Notes under the pieces: model-generated
Told to the model about the DNA's origin: nothing
Database searches by the model: none
What the model saw: only the letters and a program-made list of their open reading frames with translations
Part shown: positions 23,039-35,069 of the stretch, in pieces
Layout of the letters: each line of letters begins with the position of its first letter
How positions within the stretch are numbered: the first letter of the stretch is position 1
Made by a program: the position numbers and the translations under genes
DNA from: Epiperipatus broadwayi
Lineage: Eukaryota; Onychophora; Udeonychophora; Euonychophora; Peripatidae
Direction of reading: 5' to 3'
Length of the DNA stretch: 64,000 nucleotides
Assembly (NCBI GenBank): GCA_028023455.1
Contig: JAQFVV010006306.1
Coordinates: 1,763,001 to 1,827,000 of the forward strand

Positions 23039-23745
23039 ATAAAAAACCATTTTACGTACCCCGCAAGTAATTTTATATACTGTTCCCTTTATATATTTCA
23101 TATCATCTTTAATTTTATAGTTTCTTATTAATATATCTAGAATTTTACTATTAGACCATCCTATTTTTATATTTTTATCCATATAATTTTTATTTTTAGT
23201 TAATATATCATAAATTTTAGGTGTATATGCAATTTTAATCCATTTTATATTATTTAATATTTTATTCCCTCTAATATTATTTTTATTATCATATAATATA
23301 TTCCTAATATTTCTAAGATTATATCCATTGATAGAATATAATTTAATAAATTGTTCTTTTTGTACTTCAGCAGTTTTTTTTATCTGTATATCTATCATTT
23401 TTAATTTTAAAATTCTTAATTACTGCCATCTTTTGCATCCATGCTTGTTGTGAATCCCTATAAATTATTTTCCTTATTTTATCCTCTTTAATAAAATGAT
23501 TTAATACAATCATATTATTGTTTATCTTTATTTCTATATCTAAATATTTTATTTTATTATCTATTTCTTTTATTGTAAACTTTATATTATTTATATTATT
23601 ATTAAATTCATTATATATTTTTTTCATAACTCTTTTATTTCCTATTACTAAAATATCATCTACATATCTAAAATACACTTTTATTTCTTTATTTAATATT
23701 CTATTCTTGACAATATGTAATTCCATTTCATTTATTATGGACAAA
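23039..23745 (-). pseudogene. PLE family B, reverse transcriptase C-terminus and start of GIY-YIG
   Basis: Minus strand. An upstream frame (from 23745 down to about 23400) carries the RT catalytic block FRYVDDILVIGNK and IKYLDIEI. A second frame (23398 to 23039) ends KGTVYKITCG..KMVFY, the first half of a GIY-YIG nuclease. A frameshift separates the two frames near 23400. The RT is 5' truncated: nothing upstream of the segment just before YVDD is present because the sequence turns into an inverted copy at about 23735. The remaining part of the nuclease is at 14650-15004, beyond the LTR element. Confidence 0.8.
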
Positions 23746-24080
23746 CATCTAAACAATTAGAACAAAGGGCAAAAGAACATAATAGTGCTATCGAAAGGAG
23801 GGATGATAGATCTGCATTATATGTTCATTATTTAAAATTTGGACATAAAATAGATTGTATTAAAAACATAAGACCATTAAATTATATAAATAAAATAAAT
23901 AGAAGGAAAATATATGAAACAAATTATATAAAATATAGTATAAATACATATATGAACATTTACAAAAAGTCAATTGATTTAACGAATGATTGGATAATAG
24001 ATAAAGAATGAAAAGTAATATAAGGGGAAATAAATAAAATGATAAAAATAATGAATTATAGGAAATGTCGGTAGATGTCA
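23732..24080 (+). pseudogene. PLE family B, inverted 5'-truncated copy
   Basis: Plus strand, head-to-head with the RT fragment. It starts in mid-nuclease (YYGQTSKQLEQRAKEH, SAIERRDD, LKFGHKIDCIK) and runs through the 3' end, matching 14650-15004 in the opposite direction. Inverted 5'-truncated pieces joined to PLE copies are a known feature of Penelope elements. Confidence 0.75.
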
Positions 24081-24670
24081 CTATATACGTAATATACGTG
24101 TTAGTATTAGTAGGAGGTATATTGAAAAGGGTAAAAATTTAGAATTACTGAAAAAGGCTTTTATATATATAATTATTATGTTGATGTATTTCTAAGTTGT
24201 TATTATAATATAATAAAGATTTATAATATATTTTATTGATTATAAGATAAACAACATAAAGGAGTATTATTCCTTAGAATTAAGTAATATGAACAAAATA
24301 TAAAAATTTTAATTGTACTTACATGTTATCTATCTTGTCTTGCAAAATATTGAGATCGTAATAAAATAGATCTTGAAAATACCTCTTGTGGACATGTTTG
24401 CAAAGTAATCTTCGCCAAGAGATGTAAAGAAGAGAACAAATATATAAGTTTACACTGTGTAACTAAAAACAAAAAAAAATACATTCATGACCTTTTTTTA
24501 TTACTTTACAAATAATTATTAATAAAATATTCGATTTTAGAATATCAAAATCAAATTACGAAGAACGAACTTCTGATTTTTAGTTTATAGAAAATGTAAT
24601 ATTATTATATATTATTTTTAAAAATATTTTCAGATTTAACCTTATAATCTTCCATATATTTGTTATTGCT
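24081..24670. other. AT-rich spacer, nothing recognised
   Basis: No gene or further repeat recognised. Confidence 0.35.
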
Positions 24671-24675
24671 ATATA

Positions 24676-24838
24676 GGAGGCTTCTCACTGACGAAGGCCA
24701 CGAGCCAGAAACTAGTTTGGGGATATTGGATGAATAGACATTATATAGAAATTTTATGCACAAGCCTTCTGGCATCCATTGATTACTCTGGCTTGCACTG
24801 AGTAGCACTACTGTATGGAGAGTTTTGCCTGTATTAAT
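24676..24838 (+). mobile_element. Family 1 HHR repeat, one arm
   Basis: The right arm only: hammerhead, then GGATATTGGATGAATAG, CAAGCCTTCTGGCATCC, CTGTATGGAGAGTTTTGCC. The left arm is missing and no TSD was resolved. Confidence 0.65.
24683..24722 (+). ncRNA. Hammerhead ribozyme, family 1
   Basis: TCTCA, CTGACGA (fits CTGANGA), stem II GGC-CACGA-GCC, GAAA, ACTAGT, T as cleavage-site base, TGGGG. Confidence 0.65.
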
Positions 24839-24884
24839 TATGTGTTGGATTATTTCCTTTATCTAATATTACAAACCGAATATC

Positions 24885-25279
24885 TTTAGAAAAATTTTGA
24901 ACCTTTTTAAACTTTCTAGATATATTCGACTGTTAGTAACACAAAGTTCTGGTATTATTCTCTTCTTTGGATGTTGCTTATCTAATCATTGATAGTACTG
25001 GCATGGGAATCAAACCTGGACTTTTAGATTCTTAAATACTGAATTCTAAGGTAATACTCTATCCAACAGAGCAATTAGTTGGTTAGAGTATCACTTTAGA
25101 ATTCAAGAACATAAAGGTTCAGGTTCAATTGTCATGGTAGTACTGTCCCTAGTCATGTCAGCAATTCCTAAAAAAGGAAGGAGAATAATATCACTCAAAA
25201 CTTTGTGTTATCTATTAACCTGTGTGAAAATATTAACAGTCAAATGTATTTAGAAAATTCACAATTTTTCTAAGAACAT
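24885..25279. repeat. Inverted pair of tRNA-derived SINE-like repeats
   Basis: Left and right halves are inverted copies from TTTAGAAAAATTTTGAACC on the left to CACAATTTTTCTAA on the right. Each half carries a tRNA-like block: minus strand TTGGATAGAGTA (box A) and GGTTTGATTCCC (box B) at about 25004-25075; plus strand TTGGTTAGAGTATC and GGTTCAGGTTCAATTG at about 25079-25131. Non-coding. The head-to-head pairing echoes the PLE and HHR elements. Confidence 0.6.
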
Positions 25280-25486
25280 TTTATTTTTAGTATTAGGTGA
25301 TGGAAATGAATACTAAAATACCATCAGATGAAAATTCCTTAAAATTCTGTTGTTATTTATTGGGTTTCTTTTGTAAAATATAAAAGGGAAATCCTGATAA
25401 AATAACAATACAGTGAAGGAAATATGTATGTCATTTTTTCCAAGCTTACCATAAAGCAGTCCATATGGGACAATATTAGAAGAGAA

Positions 25487-25603
25487 GTCTTGCATTGGTG
25501 GTCGAGAGGTCAGCGCGACTGCCTTGCACTTGCAGGCAGTTGCCCGGGTTGCGGGTTCACGTCCCGGCCGATGCTATAACATTTAAAAAAAAAAAAAAAA
25601 CTA
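25487..25603 (+). mobile_element. tRNA-derived SINE / tRNA retropseudogene with poly-A
   Basis: A tRNA-like body at 25492-25574 has a 7-bp acceptor stem (GCATTGG with CCGATGC, one G-U), a box A region (GGTGGTCGAGAGGTCAGCGC, like type II tRNAs) and box B (GGGTTCACGTCCC). It is followed by TATAACATTT and an A16 tract, and is flanked by the exact 10-bp repeat TAGAAGAGAA at 25477-25486 and 25604-25613. Poly-A plus TSD shows LINE-type retroposition. The anticodon arm does not fold into a normal 7-base loop, so a working tRNA gene is unlikely. Confidence 0.75.
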
Positions 25604-25613
25604 TAGAAGAGAA

Positions 25614-28600
25614 AACAAACTTTAGAACAAATGTGTATTTCTTTGTTTTTGGCAACAATGCCTAATGAAATTTAACCATAATTGAAATATATTCTTTTTC
25701 TTTTGTATTAATAAACTTTTTATATTCTATAAATTATTGAATGCAAATGGATGCCAGCATCAGAAATTACATCACACTTTATAGGGATAATTTTCATTCG
25801 AAGTAGTGTTTTAAATCAAACGTTTATGTTATAAAGTGATGAATGATGGCTAACCCTGAGAAGGAAAATAAATTTATGAATGCTTTCAGTGCGTTCAAAA
25901 ATGCAAAAACTGACAAAAAAATTGCACAAACTGCTATGTCTATATGTTTATGTTAAAATACATATACATATTGTAACCGAAGAGTCCATCCAGACCATAA
26001 ACGGCAAAATTAATGATATAGCACAAGACTGTTATGATATAATCCAGTCGTGGCCAGGATATACCACAGAGACCCATCGCAACATTATATGAAGGTATAT
26101 TAAATTATCCCAAACCAAATTATGTGACTATTCATTTAATAACCATTCTCACTAATGATGGGGTCTTAAAACTACATTTCAAGTCCTAAAATTGAAATTT
26201 TATTTACATGAGACTTTATGGCGACCATGAACAAGATAGTATGATCCATAAAACTACTGAAGATTACTTTTTCAGAATTAAATATATGATCCATCACATC
26301 AATAATAATTATCACATGGTCAATAGAGGCTATTTAACAAGAAAGTAATAACTATAATCAGCATCATAATATGATTGGTCGCAACTCAGACACACTCAGG
26401 ATTTTAATACAGCAATGTTATGTAGGGTATTTGCTTTGCAATAAGGTAAGCAACATGAACTTTTAGGTTCTTTCATCATTAATTTACATTGTCAAATCAA
26501 ATCAATAGCAATGAGACTTATTGTTATAATCGTAAGTTATAATATTAAAAAATAGGTTCAATTATAATATTGGCTCGCAAATCTATTTATTAATTTTGCC
26601 CGCAAAATCACAAACGTCAATAAAAGTAACAAATTCTGTATTATATTCTACAACTAACAAAGCAAAGCTAACACGATGATGGAGGTAAGTGGGATTTTAT
26701 TAGTCCCTGTACATCACTAATTACCCAAGAACAAGAGCAGTAAAATATTCCCTTAGAACTTCAGTAAACGTTGTATGCATCATCAGTGACAGTATGTGCT
26801 CTAATATATGATCTATTTAATATAGTGTATTTTCTGGTTCTAAGTGTGACAAATAGCAATGATACAGTTAGGTTAAATCAAAAATTTAACATTTATAACT
26901 CAATCAATACCAATGAATAATACATTAATACAATGATCAAAAAAATAAGTAAATATATAAACAAAACAAATTACCATCACATATACTTGTTTTTATACAT
27001 GAATAATGTACATGAGTTCCAAAACAAACACAATATAAGATTTTCTCAGCGATGGACTTGATTTCAGCCTTTGTGGGAGAGAGGATGGGTTCATACACCT
27101 AGTCAATCCCATCTCCAATATGTCAATAACAACCAATGCGCCTATATCCCAGATTGGCCATGGTGAGATAATTTATCAAAGACAAAATTTAAATCTCAAC
27201 TCAGCTTGCAATATCATACAAATTGATATGTAATAAATTATAGAAATAATTTATCAAATGCCCTTTTAATAGCTGATAAATGAACATGCGGGATCAATCT
27301 AAAATGAGGGAAACAACATTGACATTTTGATGTATGGAGACTCTGCCCAAGCACATTTATACAACAACAGTTAATGGTATTCCTGCAGATGTATTCATCC
27401 ACGCAAAGAAATAACAAAGCATTAAATGCCCTATGAGTTTTCTGCTCATCATCAGAGCAACCAAAAATATTATGGAATGTTCCGTGGATTAACCACCAGT
27501 ACAGAAACAAATATAAAGAATATAATAAAATGTCAAGAGATCATTCTGCGGATTAGACCACCAGCACAGAATAATGCCCTATGCAGACATTTTTTTCCAA
27601 AATAAAAGACATAAAATCATCCTCATCAATAAAACTGCTAGATTAGGAGACCCATACAGTTGTACAGGCATGAATTAAGATATAAAATGATGTAAGTACT
27701 TTAGTATAGGAAATAGCAGGTTATGACCAACTCTGCCAAGAACATGGGTGAAATAATAATAACTAGTAAATGTAATATGAGCATAGACACAAAACCCAGG
27801 AAAGATATATGGGATTAAGTCATATGGTGTTGATACAAATTATAGATTCATTAAATAATCATTAGACCTTTATGCAAGTACTGTTCCCTAATAATTGATT
27901 CTCCTCAATCCCTATATTATATATTCACACTAGAATAAGTATCGTTAACTTCATACATGTATAAGATAATATGAAATATAGACTAAACTAAAATTACATA
28001 CTTGTTTAAATAACTACACTAAGTTAAAATACATAATATTTCAAATATATTAAATATTCACCAATAAAATCATTAACATATTTTCTTAATATTCAATATA
28101 CAACATATAAATTAAATAGTTTTCAATTATAACATATAAAATTTTATAAATATGGTTATATTCCTCTTCGTTCCCACCATAATGATTATTCCGTAATTAA
28201 TTGATTCACGCGTAGGCTCTCTGAATATATGAGATATTTGTAAATGATGGAACATGTATAAATACGGTAACATGTGAAAATGTATCAATTCCATTTACAC
28301 AATCTCCTTATGAGTGTTTAAGGCTGATCTTTTTTTTTAATACATTGCCACACAGACATAGAACATCTTTCCACATTAACCAATTTCATTATGTATAATT
28401 AGAGTGTCCCTCAAAAGTTAATAAACTTCATTACTTCCATTTAGGCATGACTGCAAAGTTAAAATGTTTTAGTGAGGGTCAAAGACTAAGAATGATTGTG
28501 TGAGCACCCATAATTACTATAACAGTGATAAAATAACTGTCAGGTTAGTTATTTTCTTTCAAAAACTATATTATTATTTTTAACGATAAGATCATAACTC

Positions 28601-29573
28601 ACATAGCAAGAATATTATCTCTAACATAGCTCAAAATGAAATATAACCAAATCTTTATCGTTCAGACACTTTAAAATTGTTATAGCACTCTGCTCCATAC
28701 ATATGTGGTATAATTATATAATTTAAAGTCATAAGAGAAAAATATTATATCCAAAGTTGTTAATATAGTCTGTAAGCAATAAAATATATTTCAACGTAGA
28801 CTGATTTTTAAAATTGTTATTCTCATTGTCGCAGTTGATAAAACCTGTACATTTCAATTCAGACATTTAGAAAGATAATCAGCAGTTAGATTCTCGGTTA
28901 GTAGACTCAAACAGACTTGTTTAAATTTAGCTACTCGTATTGTCATTAACACATAATAATGTCGCAAATTTGAATTATATAAAAAAAAAATTAGTTTCAT
29001 TCCTTTATTTGTCCTTAATTTTAAGGAGTAGCTCTCATATTTATTACATATTTAACAACAGAAACTTTACACACCCTCTTTTATACAAGCTAAAATTAAA
29101 AAAAAAAAATCTCTGAACATTCTCTTTTCCCTCTCATAAAATTACATTTCTCCTCATTTACATATTTCTGTTAAAAAAGAAAAAAAAAACATTTATTGTA
29201 TTCTATTGACTAATTCAAAATAAATTTAATAAATCATTTTTTTTTAAATCAAAACTAATCTTTAGGATTAGTCAAAGAGAAATAAATAATGATTATTATT
29301 ATTATTTATCTTATTACATTTGACATAATATGCTGCTGGTTTTGCAGGTTAAATACAGTTTGTCTAACTCAGTGATTGGAAAAGAGCAAAACTAATATAT
29401 GAAAAAAAAATAGTAAGCAAAAAAAATGAAATTACATAATCACATCACTGTAGACAACTTGACTATAGATATCAAGTATACACAAAGTGTTAACTATGAC
29501 AATCAAGTCAGCTAGAAGATAGAGAAATTTTAAATCAGTTCCACCAAGCCATATATTTTACACCAAAATATAA
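25614..29573. other. 4-kb AT-rich stretch without recognised features
   Basis: Short frames exist (for example 25880-26092 and 27238-27510) but show no domain or codon pattern that supports a gene. No inverted repeat or element remnant was recognised. Confidence 0.4.
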
Positions 29574-29587
29574 GGTTACGATATATA

Positions 29588-29837
29588 TTAAACAGGCAAA
29601 ACTCTCCATACAGTAGTGACACTCAGTGCAAGCCAGAGTAATCAATGGATGCCAGAAGGCTTGTGCATAAAATCCCTATTGGATGAGTAGGCACTAGATA
29701 GGGATTTTATGCACAAGCCTTCTGGCATCCATTGATTACTCTGGTTTGCACTGAGTGGCACTACTGTATGGAGAGTTTTGCCTATTTAATAACAGTTATG
29801 AGCAAGAATAAGAAACAGTGATCATGTGGTGTTTAGT
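29588..29837. mobile_element. Family 1 repeat, near-perfect palindrome without ribozyme (250 bp)
   Basis: Left arm TAAACAGGCAAAACTCTCC to AAAATCCCTAT is joined directly to TGGATGAGTAGGC and the right arm, ending in the GAGCAAGAATAAGAAACAG tail. The join deletes both hammerheads. Flanks GGTTACGATATATA (29574-29587) and GGTTACAGTATATA (29838-29851) are a diverged 14-bp target-site duplication. Confidence 0.7.
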
Positions 29838-29851
29838 GGTTACAGTATATA

Positions 29852-31334
29852 GTTAGAAAAGTTATATAAACATTTGTGTGTTATATATATGTGTGTATGT
29901 GAAATACATACACAATTAAAGTTTAAAAATAAGTAGATTAAGGTAAAACTGATTGTATAAAGAGAAAAGAATTAATATTGCTAAAAGATTAATTATAAAT
30001 CCAGGAAACAATCTTAATTAAATTCTTAAAGAACAAAAGAGATAACAGAATTCCATCAGAAAATAATCTAATTAATTAGTGACAATTAAAAAGAAGAAAT
30101 TACTAGTAACCGGATGCATCTACAGATAAATAACTTTAAACAATGTCAGCAGGATCTAAGTTATCCAACCAATTAAAACAAGGGTTTTAATTATTAATTA
30201 ATAGTGAAAGATTGGTCTAGAACAAATCAACAACACTTGCTTGTGGAAGATGCAAGCATGTAGATGTTCTTGCAATAACAATGATGCTAGACATCATGTA
30301 TTGTCCTTCATAGCTAAATATTATGGAGCGGCTTGCCTCCAAACATGTCAAAGCAAGTGTATGAACTTAAAACAGGTCACATTGGCCTTTATTGTAGTTT
30401 GAGAATGCCTTTGGGTATATAAATATATATGCTTTATATAAATTGTAAATACGTAAATATCTGTAATTAAAATGCTTATAATGGTCATATTATTAACTTA
30501 TTAATTCATGATCCTAAGTTACAGTTATTATTATTACCAAGTAAATTTTATATAAGTCTATGTCTGTTGATAGCATAGGGGTCGCTCTCAGATATAGCAC
30601 AAATGAAATCCAACAATATCAAGCTTAATGCGGGATCTACTGGCACCGGAGTTCACAACTTTTTTGATCCCCCACAGTCCTTGTCTTTTATGAATTATTC
30701 AGTACCCCTTATACATTATAAGAAGAAATTAGTAGTTGGAGAGTGTATCAAACAGTACATCGTGCATATGTACAAGAGGTGCAGATGACTTGGAAGCAAG
30801 CCTCGAGGTGGCATCAGTCTGATAATTTCGCTAGTTATTTATCTTAATCAGGCATTTTGAGTTACTGGATCCTGTGGTAAAAAAAAGTCTATGCAATCTC
30901 TATGTCTATGTCCAAAAAGAGACTTCAAATGTTGCTGATGTGGCCAACAGACAGTGCCAACATGGAATAGCCTAAAAATGTTTATAACTATTTTTTGGAT
31001 TATGTTAATAACATAATATATTTATTTACCTGTTATTAAACATATCCTTTGCACAAGCTTCCTATACCCACCTGGAGATATGGGTTCCCCAGATTAGGAA
31101 GTCCTGTACTAGCAGGTTGAGTTTTTCTTTATCGTAACATTCCATGTATTTTATTTTATATTTATATATAAAAATACGGTAACTGTTGATCCTTATAAAA
31201 TAATTTCTATTTGCAAATATTTTTAACACATTTCAAAATATTTCATTTAAAATTTTTGTTTGATGCATTTATAAATTATGTAAATTGAACCATTATTAAT
31301 AATAATTTATAAACAGTAAATGGAAGTATGAGGG
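29852..31334. other. Spacer with no recognised gene
   Basis: A 61-codon plus-strand frame at 30603-30788 sits in a slightly GC-richer patch (30550-30850) that might be an old coding relic, but no family was recognised. Confidence 0.35.
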
Positions 31335-33990
31335 CTTTCCAAATGTAATCCAGTTTCTTTGATCCACACTTTTTCTTCATATCACACCACCAACAAACTT
31401 CCATATTTCATCCAACAGTCTCACTTGTGGTCTTTTTCTATGTCTTTTACAATTTCTTGGGATCCAATTTAAAACTTCTACTGTCCATATATTACCATCT
31501 TTTTTAGCAATATTTCCAGCTTAGCTCCCTTTTAGTCTCTTATTTTTTTGGATGTCAATGATACTTGTTTGTTCTCTTGCCCAAGTATTATCCATTTGAT
31601 CATTTTTTGTTACTCCCAATATATATTTCCTCATACTTTGTTGAATGGTCTGAAGTCTCTACATTATTTTTCTTTTAAGTATCCAAATCTCAGGTCCATA
31701 AATACGATCTAGTAAAACACCTTTCTTTACAAACACATAGACATATTTCATTTTAACTTCTTCTATCAAAAACATTCATCTCAATTTAATTTTATGATTA
31801 ATTTTATCCATTATGCTTCCATCTATATTAATAATCCAAACAAGATATTTCTAGTTGTTAACTTTTTTTAATTTGTAATTAACAAATCTGTACTGCGAAA
31901 AAATCCATCGAACATTAGTATTTTTAGTATTCATCATTAGACTCACTTTCTTACTTTTATTTGTTATCTTTTGCAACACTTCCTGAAGCTCTAAAACATT
32001 GTTTGGAAAACAACATCATCTGCAAAATTTAGATGATTTAAGTAATTTCCATATATTTGTACTCTCTTAGCTTTCCAATTTGATGTACAAAATATTTCTT
32101 ATAAAACTGCTATAAAAATTATTGAAGATAGGGAATTATCTTCTCGTATGTGTTTATCAATGTTATTCTTCTTGATGTCATCATATAATTTAATTACTAT
32201 TGTTGCACCTTGATAAATATTCTTCTAAAAATGACAATAGTTAGTCTACATTTTGATGACCCAAAACTTGAATCAATTCAGAAATTATTAACAAATCAAA
32301 TGCCTTTTGATAATCTATAAATCCAAAGCACAATGACAATTCAAATTCATGGTCCTTTATATATATCTCAATACTTGGATCAACTGTGATAAAACCATTT
32401 TTAATCCAGGTTGTTTTGTTAGTATGAATCCAAAGTTCACTGTAAATGAACCATATAAAGATTTTCATCAGAACTGATAGCAGATTGATAGTTCTTTAAT
32501 TTCTAATATCATATATATGATTTCTTAAATATCAATATTACTACCACATCTTTATCATTTAAAAATTTGATATATAGTTTTGCCAATATTTTTTCTATCT
32601 TGGGATATATCATTTCTTGGATTTTCCCCCCTGTTCATAGATTTAATTGCAGGTCTCACATCTTTATTTAAAATCCATGACAAGTTAGATGTAATAGCTA
32701 GTGGTTAACTTTGGTTTTCATGTTTATTACTATCTAATTTTTTATAGAACTTTCCCACACATTATATATCATCCCTCTTTTTAATAATAATTTCATCTTG
32801 ATTTCTTATTACCAAAATAACTTTCTTTCCAATGCCAAGGTATTGATTTATACTTTTGAAAGTTTTATTCTCTTCTATTAACTTTTCTTGCCAATTCATA
32901 ATTGTATTTTCTAATATTATTAACTATTTTACATATTCTTCTATACAATCAGATATTCTATTCTTCATAATGAATCATTTTAAAATATTGTCATATTCTC
33001 TTTTTTGTGTGCTAATTATATTTGTTGCAATTGTTATAGAATATCAGTTATCTTTTTATTAACCTCAGATTTGAACATCTTCAAAGTTTGTCAATATTTT
33101 AAAATGACTAGTAAATTCTAATTTAAAATCAATGGAGTATTTCTAAGGTTAAGAATACTGATTATTAGTTTTTGTCCTTAATTTGCATTGACATCTACGT
33201 ATATCATCAATTGATGATCATTTTCTATGTTGTATCTATTAAGAACATTATATTCTTGAAATACATATTTTCTGTTAGTCAAAATGTAATCCAATTCTGT
33301 TGTAACTTTATTAGGATGTTTCCATGTTTATTTTCATTTAGCATTTTTATTAAAGAATTCATAATTACCAATTTTTCTTTTTTTTTCTGAAAATTCCACA
33401 AATCTACGTTCTCCCTCATTTTTAGCACCATAGCAAAATTTACATACAGCGCTTTCATCTTTCAATTGTTTTCCAATTCTAGCAATAAAGATTATTGTCC
33501 TTACTTTTAAAATATTATTTAATGGGCTCAATTGTATTCTATATATCTATACAAAAATCCTTGATTTTTAATCACAATGAGAATTTGTTAGTATATAAAC
33601 ATGAATTATTTGCATTTAGTATCTTCCTTTAAGCCAAATAAATAATTCTGCCTCTCTGTTTGATATACCATCTACATCAATAAAATTTTCTTTCTACTTT
33701 TCTGTTTGATACACCATCTATATCAACAATACTCTCCTTTACTTTTTATTTATAATGAATCCCAACCTACTCTTGCTTCCAATACTTATGTCTCGTCCAA
33801 TTTTAAAATCAATTATTTTTTTTAGTTAGAAGAACTAACTTTACAAAATCTAATGATGACCTAATTTTATATTAGGCAGTTATTCTGCCAATTGATATAA
33901 TTTTCCTTCACATAAAAGTGATCTGCAGTTGTAGGTTACAGAAAAGTTTACTACTAAGTGAAAGAAGATCATTCGATTCCTCTTTAAGGC
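31335..33990 (-). pseudogene. RTE-type LINE, decayed, APE endonuclease to 3' end
   Basis: Read on the minus strand from about 33990: endonuclease-like pieces (GFIINKK, ELFIWLKGRY, MQIIHVY, TIIFIARIGKQ, CYGAKNEGERRFVEF), then the RT thumb/finger region with FGFIDYQKAFD (32344 region), and at the end the C-terminal tail that pairs with 60080-60330. Every piece has a counterpart in the copy at 60080-62230. Numerous stops and frameshifts make it a dead copy. RTE elements encode an APE endonuclease followed by RT and lack an LTR. Confidence 0.7.
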
Positions 33991-34284
33991 TTACGGAATT
34001 TGAACAGGGCAGATTTCTCATGTTCACTCCACAAGTTCTTCTCATTACAGCTGTTATTAGTATGAGATTATCGATATTTTAAAGAAACATGGGCCAGGAT
34101 GATGAATTTATTGACTTTTCATGTCCAAGTTTGAGACCCAAGACTCAAAAAACACCTTAGTCATTCTACTCAATTACCTAATAATTCTTAACTGATAAAA
34201 TAATTGTGTTTTAGTAATTTACTTATATTTATTTCAACATTTATCATATCACGATGCTAAACACAAGATCAGAGAATAGCAAGT

Positions 34285-34680
34285 GATCCTAAGTCCATCA
34301 ATCGAAGAGAAGCCTGCTTTGCCCTACCCTGAAAATGACAGTTATAACTAATTTGCATTATTTTGCATAAATTTTCCTTCTAACAATGCAGTTTCTAATA
34401 AGATAGTAGCTACGAATATGAGAGCAAGAAGTCTCTCGAAAGCGCTCAGCTAAAATAGTATTTTATATTTGCTTTCAATTATATATATTAGCTTCTTTAT
34501 CTGTGAGTGCAAGACATATATATAGTAGCATGAGTTTATGTTTTTTTTTTACCTGAGTTTAAGACCTAAAGACCTTTTTCTCATTGGCTGATGAAGTTCA
34601 TAACCGAAATCATGAGTTAAGCTTTTATTGTAATTTATCTCTATTTTATTTCAGTATTAAATCCGTCATTTTTATATAAA
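34285..34680 (+). pseudogene. PLE family D, 3' end only
   Basis: Plus strand SINRREACFAL followed by a stop, matching the C-terminus of the PLE at 41990-43290 (AINRREACFALSKQ). The 3' UTR also matches (CTCTCGAAAGCGCTCAGC against CTCTAAAGCGCTAAGC). Nothing upstream of the last coding residues is kept, so this is a strong 5' truncation. A hammerhead-like motif closes the tail. Confidence 0.65.
34584..34622 (+). ncRNA. Hammerhead-like motif in PLE family D tail
   Basis: CTCATTGG, CTGATGA, stem II GTT-CAT-AAC, C, GAAA, then TCATGAG, which can pair with CTCAT. Core boxes are exact. Stem III and the cleavage base are not convincing, so activity is uncertain. Confidence 0.5.
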
Positions 34681-34861
34681 AATTCCAACAGTTTTTCATG
34701 TCTCTGATTATAATGATTCTACAAGAAATACTTTTTTTCTTTGTCTTTTTTAAAAAAAAAATGTTTTGATTTCATTTTGTCAATAATATTATCCATTATA
34801 ACTTGCAATATCTACTACATCTTTTAATTTAATTTCAAATATTTTTGTAAAAATAATATAC

Positions 34862-34873
34862 ACATTATTATTA
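34862..34873. repeat. Target-site duplication, left, of the PLE palindrome
   Basis: ACATTATTATTA, repeated exactly at 38541-38552 (13 bp if the preceding C is counted). Confidence 0.7.
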
Positions 34874-35069
34874 CCAAAACTGTCTAACACTATACTAGCA
34901 AAAAATAAAAATGCAAAACCATAAAACAATACAGTACTAGATTAAATTCAAAATTTTACCAAAATCCTTACACAACCATGGTTTCATCTACTACAAATAG
35001 ACCTTCTCAAGTGAAAATCAACCTAAAGGAAAACATCTATATATACAAACAAACAAACCTTCTCATAAT

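Noticed and set aside
25492-25574. Functional tRNA gene
   Set aside because: The acceptor stem and box B are good, but the anticodon arm does not form a 7-base loop and the unit has a poly-A tail and TSD. Called a SINE or retropseudogene.
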